This document shows, one piece after another, positions 44,143 through 56,690 of a stretch of 64,000 nt of DNA (its first letter is position 1; each line of letters opens with the position of its first letter). Location: assembly GCA_009761415.1 (NCBI GenBank), contig QUOL01000001.1:2852001-2916000 (forward strand), in the 5' to 3' direction. The notes under the pieces are model-generated. The model was not told the DNA's origin. It was given only the letters and a program-made list of their open reading frames with translations, and did not search any database. Source of the stretch: Sarcomyxa edulis (taxonomy: Eukaryota > Basidiomycota > Agaricomycetes > Agaricales > Mycenaceae). Both the position numbers and the translations under genes were made by a program.

Positions 44143-45252
44143 TCAAGCCAGTACCTTCGTGAAAAAGTTGACAAGTTTGGTATAGACATCTTCATATCTG
44201 TGGAAGGGGACGTTAGTGGCAGGATATGTGTAAGATATTGAAAGATCGGCTGTACTCTTTCTTGTTCTCCTCGTCTTTAAGGTTAGCGCGAGCCGCAGAC
44301 CATCCGTGATGCCTGGAATACCATGCAGGGTAAGTCTGACGAACGACGCGGAAGATTGGAACAAGGGGCGTACATGTTTGAATAGTATTTGCTATCGTTC
44401 ATGTCAGCGTAAGAGTTTTTGGAGAGAACTTCGGCTATCTTGGTAAACTGCGGATATGATATTTGTTAGGTTCAGGGTTGACATTTCGAATTATGGATAC
44501 AGACCTCATCTAACGGCTCGTCCTTCGAGGCATAGAGAGCGAGGGGAACGACCAATTTATTCGCATCATCGACAGAGAGCATGCTGAGCAATCAAAGTCA
44601 ACAACCGCAACCAATTTGTGTGGTGTGTTGCTCGTACACAGGATGAATAACGGACACTGCGTCAAACGGCATATCCTCCGCCCCACCTGCAAAGCAGACT
44701 TTGCCACCTATAGCATCATTTAGTGAGAAACCGGTTGTATATCGTTACATCGAATTCTAGACGCACCCCAACAAACGCCGTAAAGACCAAGTTTCTTCGC
44801 GCCTTCGGCTATCAGTACCTCACCAAATGCCTTGAGTTTAGTGATGGCAACGTCTTGGTTCGCCGTCCCTCCAAAGAATTTCTGAAATTTGGCCTTCTGT
44901 TCGTCCGACGTGGGGGGATAGTCCTCGGCTGGATATGCGCCATCGGGCTCGAAGAAGTCGGGCATGTATACCTTGGCGCAGAGGCTCGATGCGAGAATGT
45001 CTGCTCCTTGCTGAGTTTGTGGAAAATACCCGAAGATATCGTATACGCAGACTAGGGCCTTTTCGGTGTCGGCGGGGCCTGTGACATAGACCTACAGATG
45101 ATAGGGTCAAAATCTCAAGAGCATGCCTGTGGGCGTATACCACGCACCTTCTTGAACGCACCCACGGGTTTGAATGAACCTTTGGGGGTGTATTCGTGAG
45201 TTACTGGAGGGATGGTACAGCACGCGACGTTTGTGTTGGTAACTGTAGACAT
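44143..45252 (-). CDS. Dienelactone hydrolase family protein
   Basis: Starts MSTVTNTNVACCTIPPVTHE. An alpha/beta hydrolase with the dienelactone-hydrolase triad: Cys nucleophile in 'KKLGLYGVCWGGKVCFAGG', Asp in 'LALYASKDEPLDEF', and His in 'YYSNMYHGWAAARANLK'. Other family segments are 'YVTGPADTEKALVCVYDIFG', 'ADILASSLCAKVYMPDFF' and 'LVNFFTKVLA' at the end. About 245 residues, the usual size. The first residues before the 'TPPV'-like motif and the short N-terminal extension resemble yeast AIM2-type proteins. Such enzymes open lactone rings in aromatic catabolism or act on unknown esters; the physiological substrate is not known. Introns split 'FKK|VYVTG' and 'CWG|GK'. Confidence 0.88.
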
Positions 45253-46102
45253 TTTTGCGTGGTTAACGTGATGCAGTAGTGCTCTGAGACGAGATAGCAT
45301 ATGAGCAAGACGGTGAGTGACTTCGCCTGGTTTATACCCAGTCCTCGCCGACTCCCCGGCCAAGTCCCATGAGAAGCATCGACTTGAATTTCGGAAAATC
45401 ACACGCGATCGGGCGAGCTTAGTCAGCGATCTTATTTAAGCGTTTTTTTCTCAACAATACGTTTTCTTTTCAACCCTCACCACAGCTTCGCGATTCGATT
45501 GCGGAGCAACTCTTCTTCTTGGACGATGTTCCGATGGACTAGGGTATGGAGCTTGGAAGGGTAGAAGGAACACCTTTATGAGCTCAATTAAGCCGGAGCG
45601 TCTTCCAGCATTCTGCATCCGTCCTATTTCGACGGAAGGGAAGGTGCTTGACTGTGCAGCTCGGACATCTCATTGTTCTCGCTTTCTTCGTGTATAGCTT
45701 TGTACTTAGTATCCCTTGAACATTTCGAACCCGAGTTTTTCCAAGTCCTGTGTGATTTTCGAACCCTGCCCATGTGCGCACGCGTACGCTGTGCAAAATT
45801 TACCAGATGGTTGTCAAATGTATACCTGATCGCCACCGCGAAGGCTATATATCGCTACCACTGCCTAACGGAACATAAAATGCTCCTACAGTCCCAACCC
45901 GTTCTCTTGTGCCATAGATGGAATTATTCGTGATGATGTGATCGAGTCGGTGTCTCAATACCCTCGTAGATCGCCCTGATATCGATGTTTACTTTGCCCC
46001 CTGATATAGTTCGAGATTGGCGGCAAGAATGAATGGGGCGTTGAAAAGCTAACGTTCACCTGTAACCTTTTCATCCCTCCCGCCCTGCGCTAGTCGGTCA
46101 AG
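45253..46102. other. 850 bp divergent intergenic region
   Basis: Lies between the dienelactone hydrolase and the first DUF6533 gene. CTTAAATA on the minus strand (45432-45439) is a TATA-like candidate about 180 bp upstream of the hydrolase start. No gene or repeat is recognised. Confidence 0.45.
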
Positions 46103-47694
46103 ATGGCCACCTACAGCGAGGAGGACATGCTCAGGGGGCTTCAGGCTTGCAATTACAGTGCTAGTGAGTCTTCAAGATATCATCACCGTTGTCGATCCCA
46201 CGTACGTCGAGATTGACACAAACATTCGTTTGACATCACTGTTCTCAGTGGCAGCGCTTGCTTTCACATTCTATGATATTCTTCTCACTCTCGCGGATGA
46301 GGTATAGTCTGTTCATTTCCAAATCCCCGGAGAGCGTGCTAATACATTCCACAAGTCCCGGCAAATCTGGACGTACGTTTCCTTCACCTATATAATAACG
46401 CGCGGTCGCGATCTCATCGCCGAATACAGGGGTCGTTGGACGAGAAGGAAGACTTTGTACATGTTCTTACGGGTTTTCTCATTGACGGTCCAAGTGTCAG
46501 TGGATAGATCCTTGAAATTGCAAGCGTACTGACAGAGAATTCAGGATCTCTCAGATTCTCAGCGTGAAGCTCGTGACAGGCCTTACGTTGTCCACTCTAG
46601 GCTGCCAAGGTATGTTCACCGCTATCAGCTCGAGGATATATTAATGATCAACGCAATCACAAGTGCTTGTTGGATTTCAAGGAGTTGCAAGCCAAATTCT
46701 CATGCTCTGCGTGCAGTTGATCCTCATTCTACGAGGTATGATCAATCTGACATTTTCTATCTATCAATGCTTCTCGCAACTGACTTAGAGCCGCCTTTTC
46801 TCCAGTGAAAGCACTCTATTCCGAGCACATCTTCTTGCATCGACTTCTATATGTCTTATATTGGGGGGAGGTCGTAATGATGATCATCATGTTCCCCATA
46901 GCCTTCCCTGGAGTGACGTACGGCGCTCATTGCGTTACAATTCATTTCCCTCTCATCGTCGCGGGTTTCTTGTACGTCTTCTTGCTTATCTCTGTGACGA
47001 AGCCTGACGCTGGATCGTGTATCAGGGGTCCCCCAGTCCTGCTTGATATGCTTTTGTTTGTATTGACTATGATCAAATTCTATCGAGCTATTCGGGATGG
47101 GTGGGGCCGAGAAACGATCTACTCGCGGTTTATGCAAGACGGGATATGGGCTTTTGCATTGCCATTCGGTGCGTACATCTGGAGACTAGTCAGAGCATGC
47201 ACGTTGATTTATTCTCTCAACTACAGTAACTGTTGTGCTAAACACCTGTTGCACGGCTTTGTTGTCAGGTCCATTCTCATCTATCATATATTCGTAAGTA
47301 CTAATTAGAGCGTCAGGAGCATCCTAACTGATTGCTTTACGATTACACAGATGGGCAATAGCTATTCCCGGGTTTGCGGTTAGTTTCATTGTTTTCTCCA
47401 AGTTTCATTCCTGTGGCTTACAAATATACAGGGCTACCATCTCATCCTCAATATGGGCCACCTATTGAAAGACCGTCGGCACGGTACAACTCTTCACACT
47501 GAAGAGGCTGTAATTGACACATTCCTGCGGGAAACGTACGATGGCCCAAATACCGAATGTAAGCAACTGTGACTTCTAATGATTCGCAAGCCAATTGATG
47601 ATCTCCCTCTTCAGTTGTAAATTCTTACGAACTCACTGATTCTTCAGTTGCGAGACGCACGTCGTTACACCTGAATCCACCCCCAGACCCATAG
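46103..47694 (+). CDS. DUF6533 multi-span membrane protein, copy 1
   Basis: Starts MATYSEEDMLRGLQACNYSA and is split by short introns. The N-terminal 'ALAFTFYDILLTLADE ... W' region and the first span pair match the DUF6533 domain, a fungal seven-span family with no known function. Later segments: 'VLVGFQGVASQILMLCVQLI', 'LHRLLYVLYWGEVVMMIIMF', 'GVTYGAHCVTIHFP', 'LLFVLTMIKFYRAIRDGWG', 'FMQDGIWAFALPF' and 'LRWAIAIPGFA'-like spans. The C-terminus has 'GHLLKDRRHGTTLHTEEAVI'. The end depends on the last acceptor: the reading shown gives RRTSLHLNPPPDP and stop at 47694; an earlier acceptor would stop near 47617. A paralogue lies 1 kb downstream on the same strand. Confidence 0.75.
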
Positions 47695-48683
47695 AGATCA
47701 TCAATGCGATCACATCTGGACATGGTACCACATGCTTATTCTTCCCGCTACATAACACCATATCTAGAGCGGACGGACCCCAAACGGCCTTAGAACTCCC
47801 AATGGGTCACCAATCACTCCTACTGGGACGCAAATTAGATCAATTCTAACGACGGGAGCCAATGCAGGTGTCTCCCTACGAATAATTCACGGATGATGAC
47901 AGTATACGCCTTTGATGATACGGATGTACCGTAGGTTAGTGTAATCAGTTAATGCAGAACTTCCCTTCCCCTTTGTCACTAGGATCCTCTGCTGCGTATA
48001 GCCTCAAATCGGCAAGTCTGGTTATTTTACTTCACCGATTTGGAGCGAGACTGCGTCTCTTTGAAATCTTCCAACCCCGGCGTTATCTGATTTCCTTCTT
48101 TTGAGCGCCCGGTCTTTTAATACCCTCGAACTGGTGGGTCTCCTTGTTCTTCGCTTCCATTCGATACATCCCGACTAATTGATTTTCGCTCACCCACGAC
48201 AACGACTCGGAGGTTCCCGCTGCAAGTCAGTCAGAAGGAGTAAACAGGATAAACTTTAAGGCAGGAGGAGGTGCACTGGCAGTCCACTAGTCACCGATCG
48301 CATCGTGCCCCGAGACTGGTAGGAATCGCCTCTTTTGCCCTCCCAGATATAAGTAACCCTGTGCAGGTTGCCCGAAACCTTGTCATTTTCATGTGCCGAG
48401 AAACATCCTATTGGTAATCAGAGCTCAATACGCCTGCATGCCCATCGCATGGTCCATTACACACGCGGGAAGCGAAGGACTCGTACACAGCTCAAGAACC
48501 GACCCCCACACGAAGTCAGTCTAGGGACCTAACCCGTCAACCCGTCGTAGAAACCAGGCGTCAAACCCACATATGTGGAAATTGTAGACTGACTTGTTCC
48601 GGTATGGTGATGTTTCAGAAGTTGCTTAAAGCACCTATGGAGCTTTGACGTAAGAACACACCCATCCCCCTCTCCACCTTACC
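47695..48683. other. Intergenic between the two DUF6533 paralogues
   Basis: About 990 bp with the 3' UTR of copy 1 and the promoter of copy 2. No long frame, repeat or RNA gene is visible. Confidence 0.5.
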
Positions 48684-50126
48684 ATGGACTTGACCGACGC
48701 TGATATGCTCGAGGGCTTGCGTGCATGTAACTATAGTGCCAGTGAGTATCTTTGTTGCGTTGCCGAAGTGATCATCTCTCATCTCTAGTCGAAGTGGCAG
48801 CATTGACGTTCACACTTTGGGATCTCATCATCACGGTCCCAGAAGAGGCGAGTGCTCAAATTTCATCTGCGGTAATGATCTGGATCTGACTTTTGTTGTC
48901 GGATTGGCAAGGTGGTCCGGATCTGGAAGTGCGTATTGCACTCATTGCTCTATTTATGGTCGAACTGTCTGAGAACGGGCATGCAGAGGGCATTGGACGA
49001 GGTTGAAATCATTGTACTTGTTTTTGCGGTTCTTTCCCCTTGGCGTTCAGATGTGAGTCGAGTCTGTCGTTATCTGAATAGTTAACAAACGCTCATGAGA
49101 TCCTGTAGCGTTTCGGCAGTCATCAGTATGAAACTAGAAGACATACCCAGGGCGCCCCTACGACTCTGTATCGCCCTTGCTGCATTTCAAGGCATATCGA
49201 GTGAACTCATCGTCATATGTGTCCAGGTGATCCTTATCCTGCGAGGTATGTTTCCTGTCTGTACCTCTGTCATTTGTGTGGCGTCTCATAGATAGATACG
49301 ACTATCTATCTATCTAGTTCAGGCTCTCTATCACCGGAATGCACTGCTACGTCGTGCCTTGCGCGCTCTGTTCCTCGCAGAGATAACGACGATGACGCTT
49401 CTGTTCACGATATCGATGCCAAACATGAAGTATGGGGCTCATTGCGTCATTGTGGATTTTCCGTCGAAAACCGCTCCAGCGTTTTTGTACGTTTTTATGA
49501 CACTCGGTGGCCATGGATCTAAACTAACGGTATTTTATCCCATTTCCATTTCCATCGAACATCGAAATTAGCCTGTCTCCCATCATTTTCGAGTTCACAC
49601 TCTTTACACTGACCATGCTCAAATTCTATCAAGCAGTACGGGAAGGATGGGGCAAGGAGCCTGCGATTGCACGTTTTTTGCAAGACGGTATATGGGTTTT
49701 CGCTTTGCCATTTAGTGAGTCACTTACCTGTTCCTTGTTCCAGTGGCTGTGATCAACGATATTGACACTAGCTTTTTCTGTCCAGGCATCTTGACTATAA
49801 ATACTTGGTGTATGGCGTTCTTGACAGGCCCTTACTCGTCTATTGCTTATTCGTGCGTTGTCATATCTTTACAATGACTGCTCTCCTTCACCTTTGAGTT
49901 TACCTCTAGCTGGGCGGTCGCTATTCCAGGGTTCGCTGTAAGTATGTTATGTATGAGCCAGGGTATATCGTCTTGGAGATTGATCGGTTCAATTACGTGA
50001 CAGGGATACCGTCTAATTCTCAATATGAGCCATCTTCTGAAAAGTAGCCGACGGAGAGTAGAACCAACAGACATAGACATCACTGAAGAAGTGGTGTTCG
50101 ACACCATCCTTTCCTTCAACTACTAG
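48684..50126 (+). CDS. DUF6533 multi-span membrane protein, copy 2
   Basis: Starts MDLTDADMLEGLRACNYSA, nearly the same opening as copy 1 (MLxGLxACNYSA). The same exon logic and span order follow: 'EVAALTFTLWDLIITVPEE', 'LCIALAAFQGISSELIVICV', 'RALRALFLAEITTMTLLF', 'MKYGAHCVIVDFP', 'LFTLTMLKFYQAVREGWG', 'ARFLQDGIWVFALPF', 'WAVAIPGFAGYRLILNMSHL' and the tail 'TEEVVFDTILSFNY'. Motifs shared with copy 1 are YGAHCV, LTMxKFYxAxxxGWG, FxQDGIW and IPGFAGY. The family is expanded in Agaricomycetes and its role is not known; a receptor or transporter-like function is only a guess. Tandem duplication is the simplest origin. Confidence 0.78.
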
Positions 50127-50454
50127 TACGAGGAAGGTTATGGAGGTTCGTGACTTGTGTTCCTCACTCAGCGGGCCCTTGCTCATTTGAACTACGTAGG
50201 TCGTAGATTTGTAGCCTAATCATTGCCAGCGCTCGATGCTCAGGCAGGCATGTATCGTGAAACCTCACCTCATTCAGAATTATCACATGTACTATTTCTG
50301 TATCTACACGCACGTTATTAATGTTATCTTTGTTAGAACACGATAGAGGGCTAGCTACCATTCGCAAGAAGGTATGGTCTGTACAACGTCAAGTCATCCT
50401 GATACTATGCTACACTAGAATTTTGCTTATGAACAGTCCACCTAGATAGATAAA
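50127..50454. other. Convergent 3' region
   Basis: 328 bp between the stops of the second DUF6533 gene (plus) and the DUF7702 gene (minus). No gene or repeat is seen; it must contain both terminators. Confidence 0.45.
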
Positions 50455-51454
50455 TCATCGTCTTCGATGACGAGACCGAGACTGACGCATATTACCGGTG
50501 ACAAGGTATATAAGGACCACTACGTATTCCATGACCAGGAGCATCACTAGGAATATCCGATAATCTCCTGATATCGGATTGAATTTGGCTAAAGTCGGAT
50601 TGGAAGATGGTCTTGCTCCGAATGCATCGGATGCAGACCAGGCTGCGAGGATAGCATAGGCTACGCGGACGCCCAAGAAGGGGAGAACAAGTGTCACTCC
50701 AGTCAGAAGCTAGTTGTTGACATAAGTACATATACATGTGAGAGAGAGAACAGACGAAGAATGAGAACGCGCGGATCGTACGTACCGGTATATGACGTCT
50801 CCTAATCTCATAGCGAGAACTCAAGGCCAAAAACTCGACGATTATGAGAAAGAGGTATAACGCGCCGAACATGATTGCTCCTACGCGTCGTAGAATCAGC
50901 CCGGCGTGCGCTGCTTTAGGGTCGGTATTTGTGGATTCTACGACGCCAGCTACGGATATAGCGAGTGCAGCGGAGCTCAGAAGAGCGAGAGCCCTGAAGA
51001 CGCGGGTCATCTGGAGGCTTTCACTGTACGAATACTGTCCTCTATGGAAGATCAGCTCTCAGATCTAAGGCCTAAGGATTGAAGGTCTGAATCAAGACGA
51101 ACATACACGAGTCCGTAGAAACCGATTACAGCAAGCATCAGAGGGGATAGTCCAGCTGCTTCTAAGGTGTATGCCGCTGTGAATAGGTCGGTATTAACTG
51201 GTCGCACCAACTCGGCGGCAACAAGCAGTGCTCCGCTCGCGATTCGGACTACTTATACCGTGCTGAGATGAGTCGCATAAGGTACAGCTAAGACGGATAG
51301 ACGTACCTAGGGAGAAGATGAACAAGAACAGCCATCCAGCGTCTTTAGAGAGACCATATCGTACGGTGAGAATAGATGTGAAGACTGCAACAGGGACATA
51401 GAATCCGATTTCAGCAGCTGCGATGTCTCCCCGAACATCCAATTTCGGTGGCAT
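50455..51454 (-). CDS. DUF7702-like seven-span membrane protein
   Basis: Begins MPPKLDVRGDIAAAEIGFYV at 51454. Spans: 'IAAAEIGFYVPVAVFTSILT', 'DAGWLFLFIFSLVRIASGA', 'LEAAGLSPLMLAVIGFYGLV', 'FRALALLSSAALAISVAGVV', 'VGAIMFGALYLFLIIVEFLA', 'GVTLVLPFLGVRVAYAILAA' and 'FLVMLLVMEYVVVLIYLVTG', ending with a basic tail (RQSRSRHRRR). The opening 'RG.IA.AE...Y.P' followed by 'GW.FL..FS..RI' and the late 'PFL.VR..Y' match what I recall as DUF7702, an uncharacterised fungal integral membrane family. Together with the two DUF6533 genes it makes a run of three unknown multi-span proteins. Three or four introns interrupt the gene. Confidence 0.72.
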
Positions 51455-51850
51455 GAAGTCGCGATCGCTAGAATTCGTGAGGATGAGAAGAACGTGCCGC
51501 AAGTTGAACCAAGTGTGATCAATTGATGCCAGCAAGTACTAACTCCGGCGAGAATACTAGTCTAAAAATTGTTTATAGGCTAGCAGCTTCAGGCCGTTGG
51601 ACTCGAGAGATTTTGAGATGGCGAGGACAAGATTGTTACATTCAAGCGCAAGGATCAAGACAAGGCTATGATACATACGCGTGTGTATCAAATTGAAAGG
51701 TCAAGCAAGCACTGAGTGGCTGAACGAGGGTGGCTGCAAGCGCACGTGGCTAAACGCGATCGGTTCCAAGTAACCGATCGGTGTACCTCCAATTTTTGAG
51801 ACTGCCTCCTAGTCATTGAAGATCTTGTATTCACACGTGCACTTGCTGCC
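51455..51850. promoter_or_regulatory. Divergent promoter between DUF7702 and LAS1 genes
   Basis: 396 bp between opposite start codons, inferred to contain both promoters. A short palindrome-like repeat ACCGATCGG/CGATCGGT occurs around 51760-51782. No TATA box stands out. Confidence 0.4.
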
Positions 51851-53625
51851 ATGAGATTACCTCGCCGAGTACCCTGGGCGTCTACGGGAGAACTCGAACA
51901 AGTTTGCGCATGGATCTACGCAGACGAAAATGACTTGCATTCAAAAACCCTGGCAATAAACAGAGTCAGTTCATCCCGTAATGTCTACTCTATGTCTATG
52001 CTATATCTCATCACTCTTCCCAGATATCTGCCTGGAGAGTCATTACTCCTCTCCCGCATGCCCTGGAGTCAACCCTCGCCTTGCTCGTCGTTATCCTCCA
52101 AGATAATTCCTCTCAGCTATCGACATATCTTCTTCTGCGGCAGAGCTACGCAGCTGCCATCATCAGACTCGTCAACGGTCTAGTCGACCCACTTCAATTA
52201 GGTGTCTATGCCAGATCTATTGCATCCATAGCTACGCAGATTGGCCTACCGCCCTGGTTAGTCGAGCTCAGACACGCCGCTACACATGAAGACTTGCCCA
52301 GTCTCGAGTTACTGCGTGAGGCAGCTAGAGAGGTACCCCATGCATACCTGAATCTCTTGATGTGCTCTTAATCTTTCTTGTATTGCAGTCCATGTCATGG
52401 CTTCTACACAACTATTTTCTACCCACCATCAATCCGTCTCCAGCTGCCCAAGCTCGTCCTACACCAATACGCCCTCTAAATCCTATTCTAAAACAATACA
52501 AAAACTGCCTCAAGATCACTACCCGAGACGCTTCTCTCAAATCTCGATATAGAGCCGAGATAGCTGGAATCCTCAAGGATGTGGAAAGGTGGGTAGCTGA
52601 AGCTAAAGTCGCCGCAAATGTCGTTGTGGACGGTTTTGGATGGGATCTCTCCGGGCCTTCTGATAGTCTGGATGTCGGAGATCAAGACCTCAAAGAAAAA
52701 TGGGCTTTGGATAGACTCTGTGACGCTCTTCTGGAGAAAGGTGTACTGGTCCCCTTGTCCAAAAAGTAAGTCATCATCACTCTTCCGAAAAGTCTTCGAT
52801 TAACCTTGGCGATAGAAAACGAAATCCTCCCGACGACGATACATTCACTCCGCCTGATTTCTCCGTTCAACTATGGTCCCCTCTTCTAGTGCACCTCCAA
52901 TCACATCACCCCGACCTTCCTACCGTACTCACACATCGCATTGTCTCCTACCTTCTGGCCGACCATCCACCCCCCCTCGGAAAGGACGCACCATCCGGAA
53001 ACGAAAACGATCCATCTTTCGACATGTGTCTAGCTCGATGGGCCATGTGGATCATGGACAAATGGAATGCCAACGAAGCTGAATATGAGATTGATCTCAA
53101 GAAAGACGTTACAGTGAACCTGATAACTGCCTTTGGTCCTGGGGCTTCCGAAATAATTCGAGATCGAAAGGCGTGAGTCCGTTCATAAGCACTCCTCGTA
53201 GTGAGACATCCTGCTCAAGGGACTTTTTGGTTCACGCTGGTAGAGCACTTGCTCTGCTACAGGCACTCTGCGCAGGGAGCTTGGAATTAGAATCAGCTCT
53301 GACACTGCTACTTCAATCAACGCATACGTCGCAGTCGTCAGACGTGAGTGGCGTCTCCACTAAAGTGATTTTTCCCTGTTTGTTTTGTTGACGTCTCTTC
53401 TAGGAATGGGACACAGACGACATACAAGTCATGGACGAACGGCTGACCACGTTGCTTTCTTATGCAGATGCACCACAACAACCATCATCATTAGCAAGTG
53501 CTACTGCTCCAGAGTCGTCTCACAGTCTGGATTCACAGGTGGACGACTCTGCTCCAGGATGGCGAATACTTGACAGTCGAACGAACTGGAGGCCTTCGCC
53601 GATCGGTGTGTACGTCGGTGCGTAA
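51851..53625 (+). CDS. LAS1: LAS1 pre-rRNA ITS2 endonuclease subunit
   Basis: Starts MRLPRRVPWASTGELEQVCA. The N-terminal HEPN-type domain includes 'WIYADENDLHSKTLAINRIS', 'FLLRQSYAAAIIRLVNGLVD' in its helical core, and the nuclease motif 'LVELRHAATHEDLPSLELLR' (R-x4-H). This is the LAS1 signature: Las1 with Grc3 cuts ITS2 at the C2 site during 60S maturation in the nucleolus. The C-terminal half is less conserved, with 'KWALDRLCDALLEKGVLVPL', 'SVQLWSPLLVHLQSHHPDLP' and 'HRIVSYLLADHPPP', and ends 'GWRILDSRTNWRPSPIGVY', the small C-terminal tail that fits the usual Las1 Trp-containing end. About 500 residues; introns at 'INR|ISAW', 'REV|SMSW' and others. Confidence 0.92.
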
Positions 53626-53928
53626 CGGTTTCCGTGCGTATATCAGCCAGCTGCAGTATGTAATATAATTTATGCGATTACCCTACTTTTGACCTCGATT
53701 ATCGTGTGCGTGCGTATGTAAGAGTTCGAATCGTGATCATGAAAATGAGCATATGCCAGCGTTGGTAAGTAAGAAACCCGGATATATAACGAGGTATGAA
53801 TGAGATGGCCCGTCCTACAGTTAGTAACAGAGAGAGTTCTTGGGGAAAAAAGGAGACAGGGAGAAAATGAATTTGCTAGCAGTTACAATAAATAATAACG
53901 CCATCCCTACCTATGCATGCGTGGTATA
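53626..53928. other. Convergent 3' region between LAS1 and the surface-protein gene
   Basis: 303 bp, AT-rich toward 53,890, with no gene or repeat seen. Both genes end here. Confidence 0.45.
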
Positions 53929-56168
53929 TTAGGATGAAGATGGTTGTCCAGAACTAGACCCTCCTCGTTTCTTCCTGCGTGGGCCTGGTCTACGGGGTTG
54001 TTCTAAGAATGGAGGTATTGGTGCCGATCCAGAATTCGAATTCGAATTCGAGGAATCTGTATGTTGTCCTTCTGGGAGTCCTTGGCTGCGACTCTCGCTA
54101 GGCCGTATACTATTACTAAGACCAGAACTATCACGCTCCGAGCTCGAGCCCTCCACATACCGTGGAGGCAATTCTACCACCTCAGTTCCTTGAGCGGTGT
54201 ACACTGTCACGGGTGGTCGTCCACCGTCGTGGTGTACGACATATACTTGGTTGCGTTCGTGTTGAGGTGATATGGGGGGCGAGGAGCCCGCACGCGAACC
54301 CGAACCTGAGCCACTGGCGACTGGGATGGTACTATCGTGATCGTGATCATGATACGAGGATTCACGATGGAGAGTACCCATCTCGCCCGGTAATATGAAT
54401 GGTTCGATTTGATACGGATTAGCCCCGGTACTAATCAAGAGAGTATTGCTATTGGTGGAGCCGTTCGATGTATCGAGGAGGTGTCCAGATGCTGGTACGG
54501 GTAGGTAGTGGGAAGAACCTCCATTGGAATTGGATAAATGCCGGGTACTGTAATTTCGAAGCGATTGAGGATGTGAATATGTTTTGTTGAGTTCCATGGC
54601 GTCAGAGTTCGGGCGCCCGTGAGCTCGATGTCGTTGAAGAAATATAGTGGCACCGACTCCGGCTAGGAGACCCGCAATGAGGCCTCCGATCCCTGCGCCT
54701 ATTGCGGCGGCGGGTTTGATTGTGGATGTACTATCATCGATGGGGGTATCACGCGCATGTCAAAACCGATAGTTCCCAGAAGTCAACGAAAGAGCCGTAC
54801 CTGCTGGAGACATCGCTGATCGTAGAACTGGCATCTATATTGAGACAACTCGTGGAAGCCGCTGAAGAATCACCGCTGTGCAATGGACCGTTAGCCCAGA
54901 AGTTTCCGTCCGCGTCTGTGACGCTTATGAAGAAAGGTGATGCCCAAGACTGGGATTAAACAAACGATATAAGATGTCAAAAAACGTGTGTCCGATGAGA
55001 ACGAGAAGAAATTCGAAGTACCAAGGCAACTGTCCAGTTCATGGCAGTCATATTGCTAGTTGTTATGTTATAAGGAGGGTGCAGTGCCGGAGCGACCTAA
55101 GTCTGGATTAGCGTAGGCTTCGTCACGAGACTGTAGAAACGCACTCACTGTGAAGGTATACGGTGGGGTCCCATTCTTGGGGAGAACGGAGATGTCGGTA
55201 CACTGGAAGCAATGGGAGTATGAGGGGCGTTAACAGTACAGTCGTGAACCGAAGACAGCAACTGACCGTATCTACCCAGCCGTACTGGGACAGAGGCCCA
55301 TTCCATACTGTAGCCTCTATATCTAGAGGACCAAGAGGAAATGACATGTTAGCACATGATGATGCAACTGTCGTGTTTTCCGCTTCAATCATGGTATAGG
55401 TTGCTTGACAGCCTCCCGAGTTTCCGTACATGTCGAACTATAGTGCAATATTAGGGCTTTGGATTTCGAAACGATAAACTGGGATATCGTGCGCACCATA
55501 CAGATCTGATACTACACGTGCAACTTCAGTAATTTCCAAAAATTGGTGGGTTACAGCCTTGACACACCTGAGTATTTGGTGCAAAGGGTACGGTCCAATC
55601 CTGGTTTGAGCATAAGTCCGTGAGGTTGAGCGTGCAAGAACCTCAAAATTTAAGCTTTCGACGTACGAAGCTCAGACCACTTCCGGCCGCGACGATAAAT
55701 GGGAAGACGAATGCCCTATGGATACGCACGCATACCCGGCGAGTTAATTATTGTTCTTGGGTTTGAGTTTGCCTCTACTCACGACGTGTAAATTTGGAGA
55801 AAGTACGGCGCTGTTGGGTTTGGTCTGAATGACAGAGAGATGTGAGTGACTTCAGAGGTGATAAAGTATTGGTTCAGCTCGCACCCGACTGCGTTCCCTC
55901 TCGACCAAATCAACTCGACGGTGTCGCATTGAGCGGTAACGGGGGCTGGCAGTGCGATCGCTACTCCATTCGTGGCGTAGTTGAAGAAAAAGGACTGTCA
56001 TCGGAAATGTCAACAGTGAACAAAAGACTGTAGCGAATTTATTACCTGTGTCATGAACTCATGGGTGCCAAAGTCGGAGGCCCGAACACAACTGAAGCAT
56101 GCCCATAGGAAAACAAGTTGGAGGAGTGGATAGAAAGGAATGTGCGCTCGACCGTCGTGAATACTCAT
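53929..56168 (-). CDS. Single-pass surface protein with secreted N-terminal part and disordered cytosolic tail
   Basis: Starts MSIHDGRAHIPFYPLLQ, with a signal segment (LLQLVFLWACFSCVRAS), then 'DFGTHEFMTQ', 'SFFFNYATNGVAIALPAPVT', 'CDTVELIWSRGNAVG' and 'YFITSEVTHISLSF'. A second similar extracellular block follows, 'GGCQATYTMIEAENTTVASS', 'VALSWASPFFISVTDADGNF'. The membrane span is 'AAAIGAGIGGLIAGLLAGVG' near 54,690. The tail is rich in Ser, Gly, His, Asp and ends with basic RRPGPRRKKRGGSSSGQ. No enzyme domain is recognisable. The layout (beta-rich ectodomain duplicated, one span, low-complexity tail) is frequent among unnamed basidiomycete surface proteins; a sensor or adhesion role is a guess. 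The upstream exons have to be joined across many introns to reach the signal peptide. Confidence 0.7.
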
Positions 56169-56690
56169 CAGAGTTGGTTAGGGTGCAAGGACAAAGATCC
56201 CGACGTACGAGGAACGTTACTACTTGGTTTCTGGAACGCCGCCCACTACTGCATATTCTATTTCCAATTCTTATTTGCGAATGAACGCGCGTGTCATCAC
56301 GTACTTATAGCCTTTAGGTAGTAGCTATACTAAAGAGACACGAAACTATTATCTTCAATGGTATAAACGAACAAGATGTGTACAAAATAGAGGAAGCTTG
56401 AGCTCGATCCGAACCTCCTCCATGAATTACTGGCCCAAAGAGACTAAGGATTGGCAAAATGAAGAACGTGACGTGCAGTAAACCGTTTAGCGGCTGCAAC
56501 CATTGTGGCAAAGCAAACATGGTCCCAATTGACTTTCGAGGCTTGTAAACACAAGAAATGGAGGGACTCACCCGTGATGGAAGTCGTGCGGGTATGTAGC
56601 CGCGCCTTCTGTCTATCGTTCTTTTGCTCGAGGAGAGCTGGCCTGAACAGGATCATCTCGTCGTGATGAGACAGTAATTGGGATATACCT
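56169..56690. other. Intergenic upstream of the surface-protein gene
   Basis: 522 bp between the surface-protein start and the IMPACT stop (both minus). Open frames on the minus strand at 56314-56827 overlap the IMPACT gene's end and lack features. No repeat is visible. Confidence 0.45.

Noticed and set aside
49288..49320. CTAT/GATA microsatellite
   Set aside because: Only a few units within an intron of the second DUF6533 gene; ordinary.
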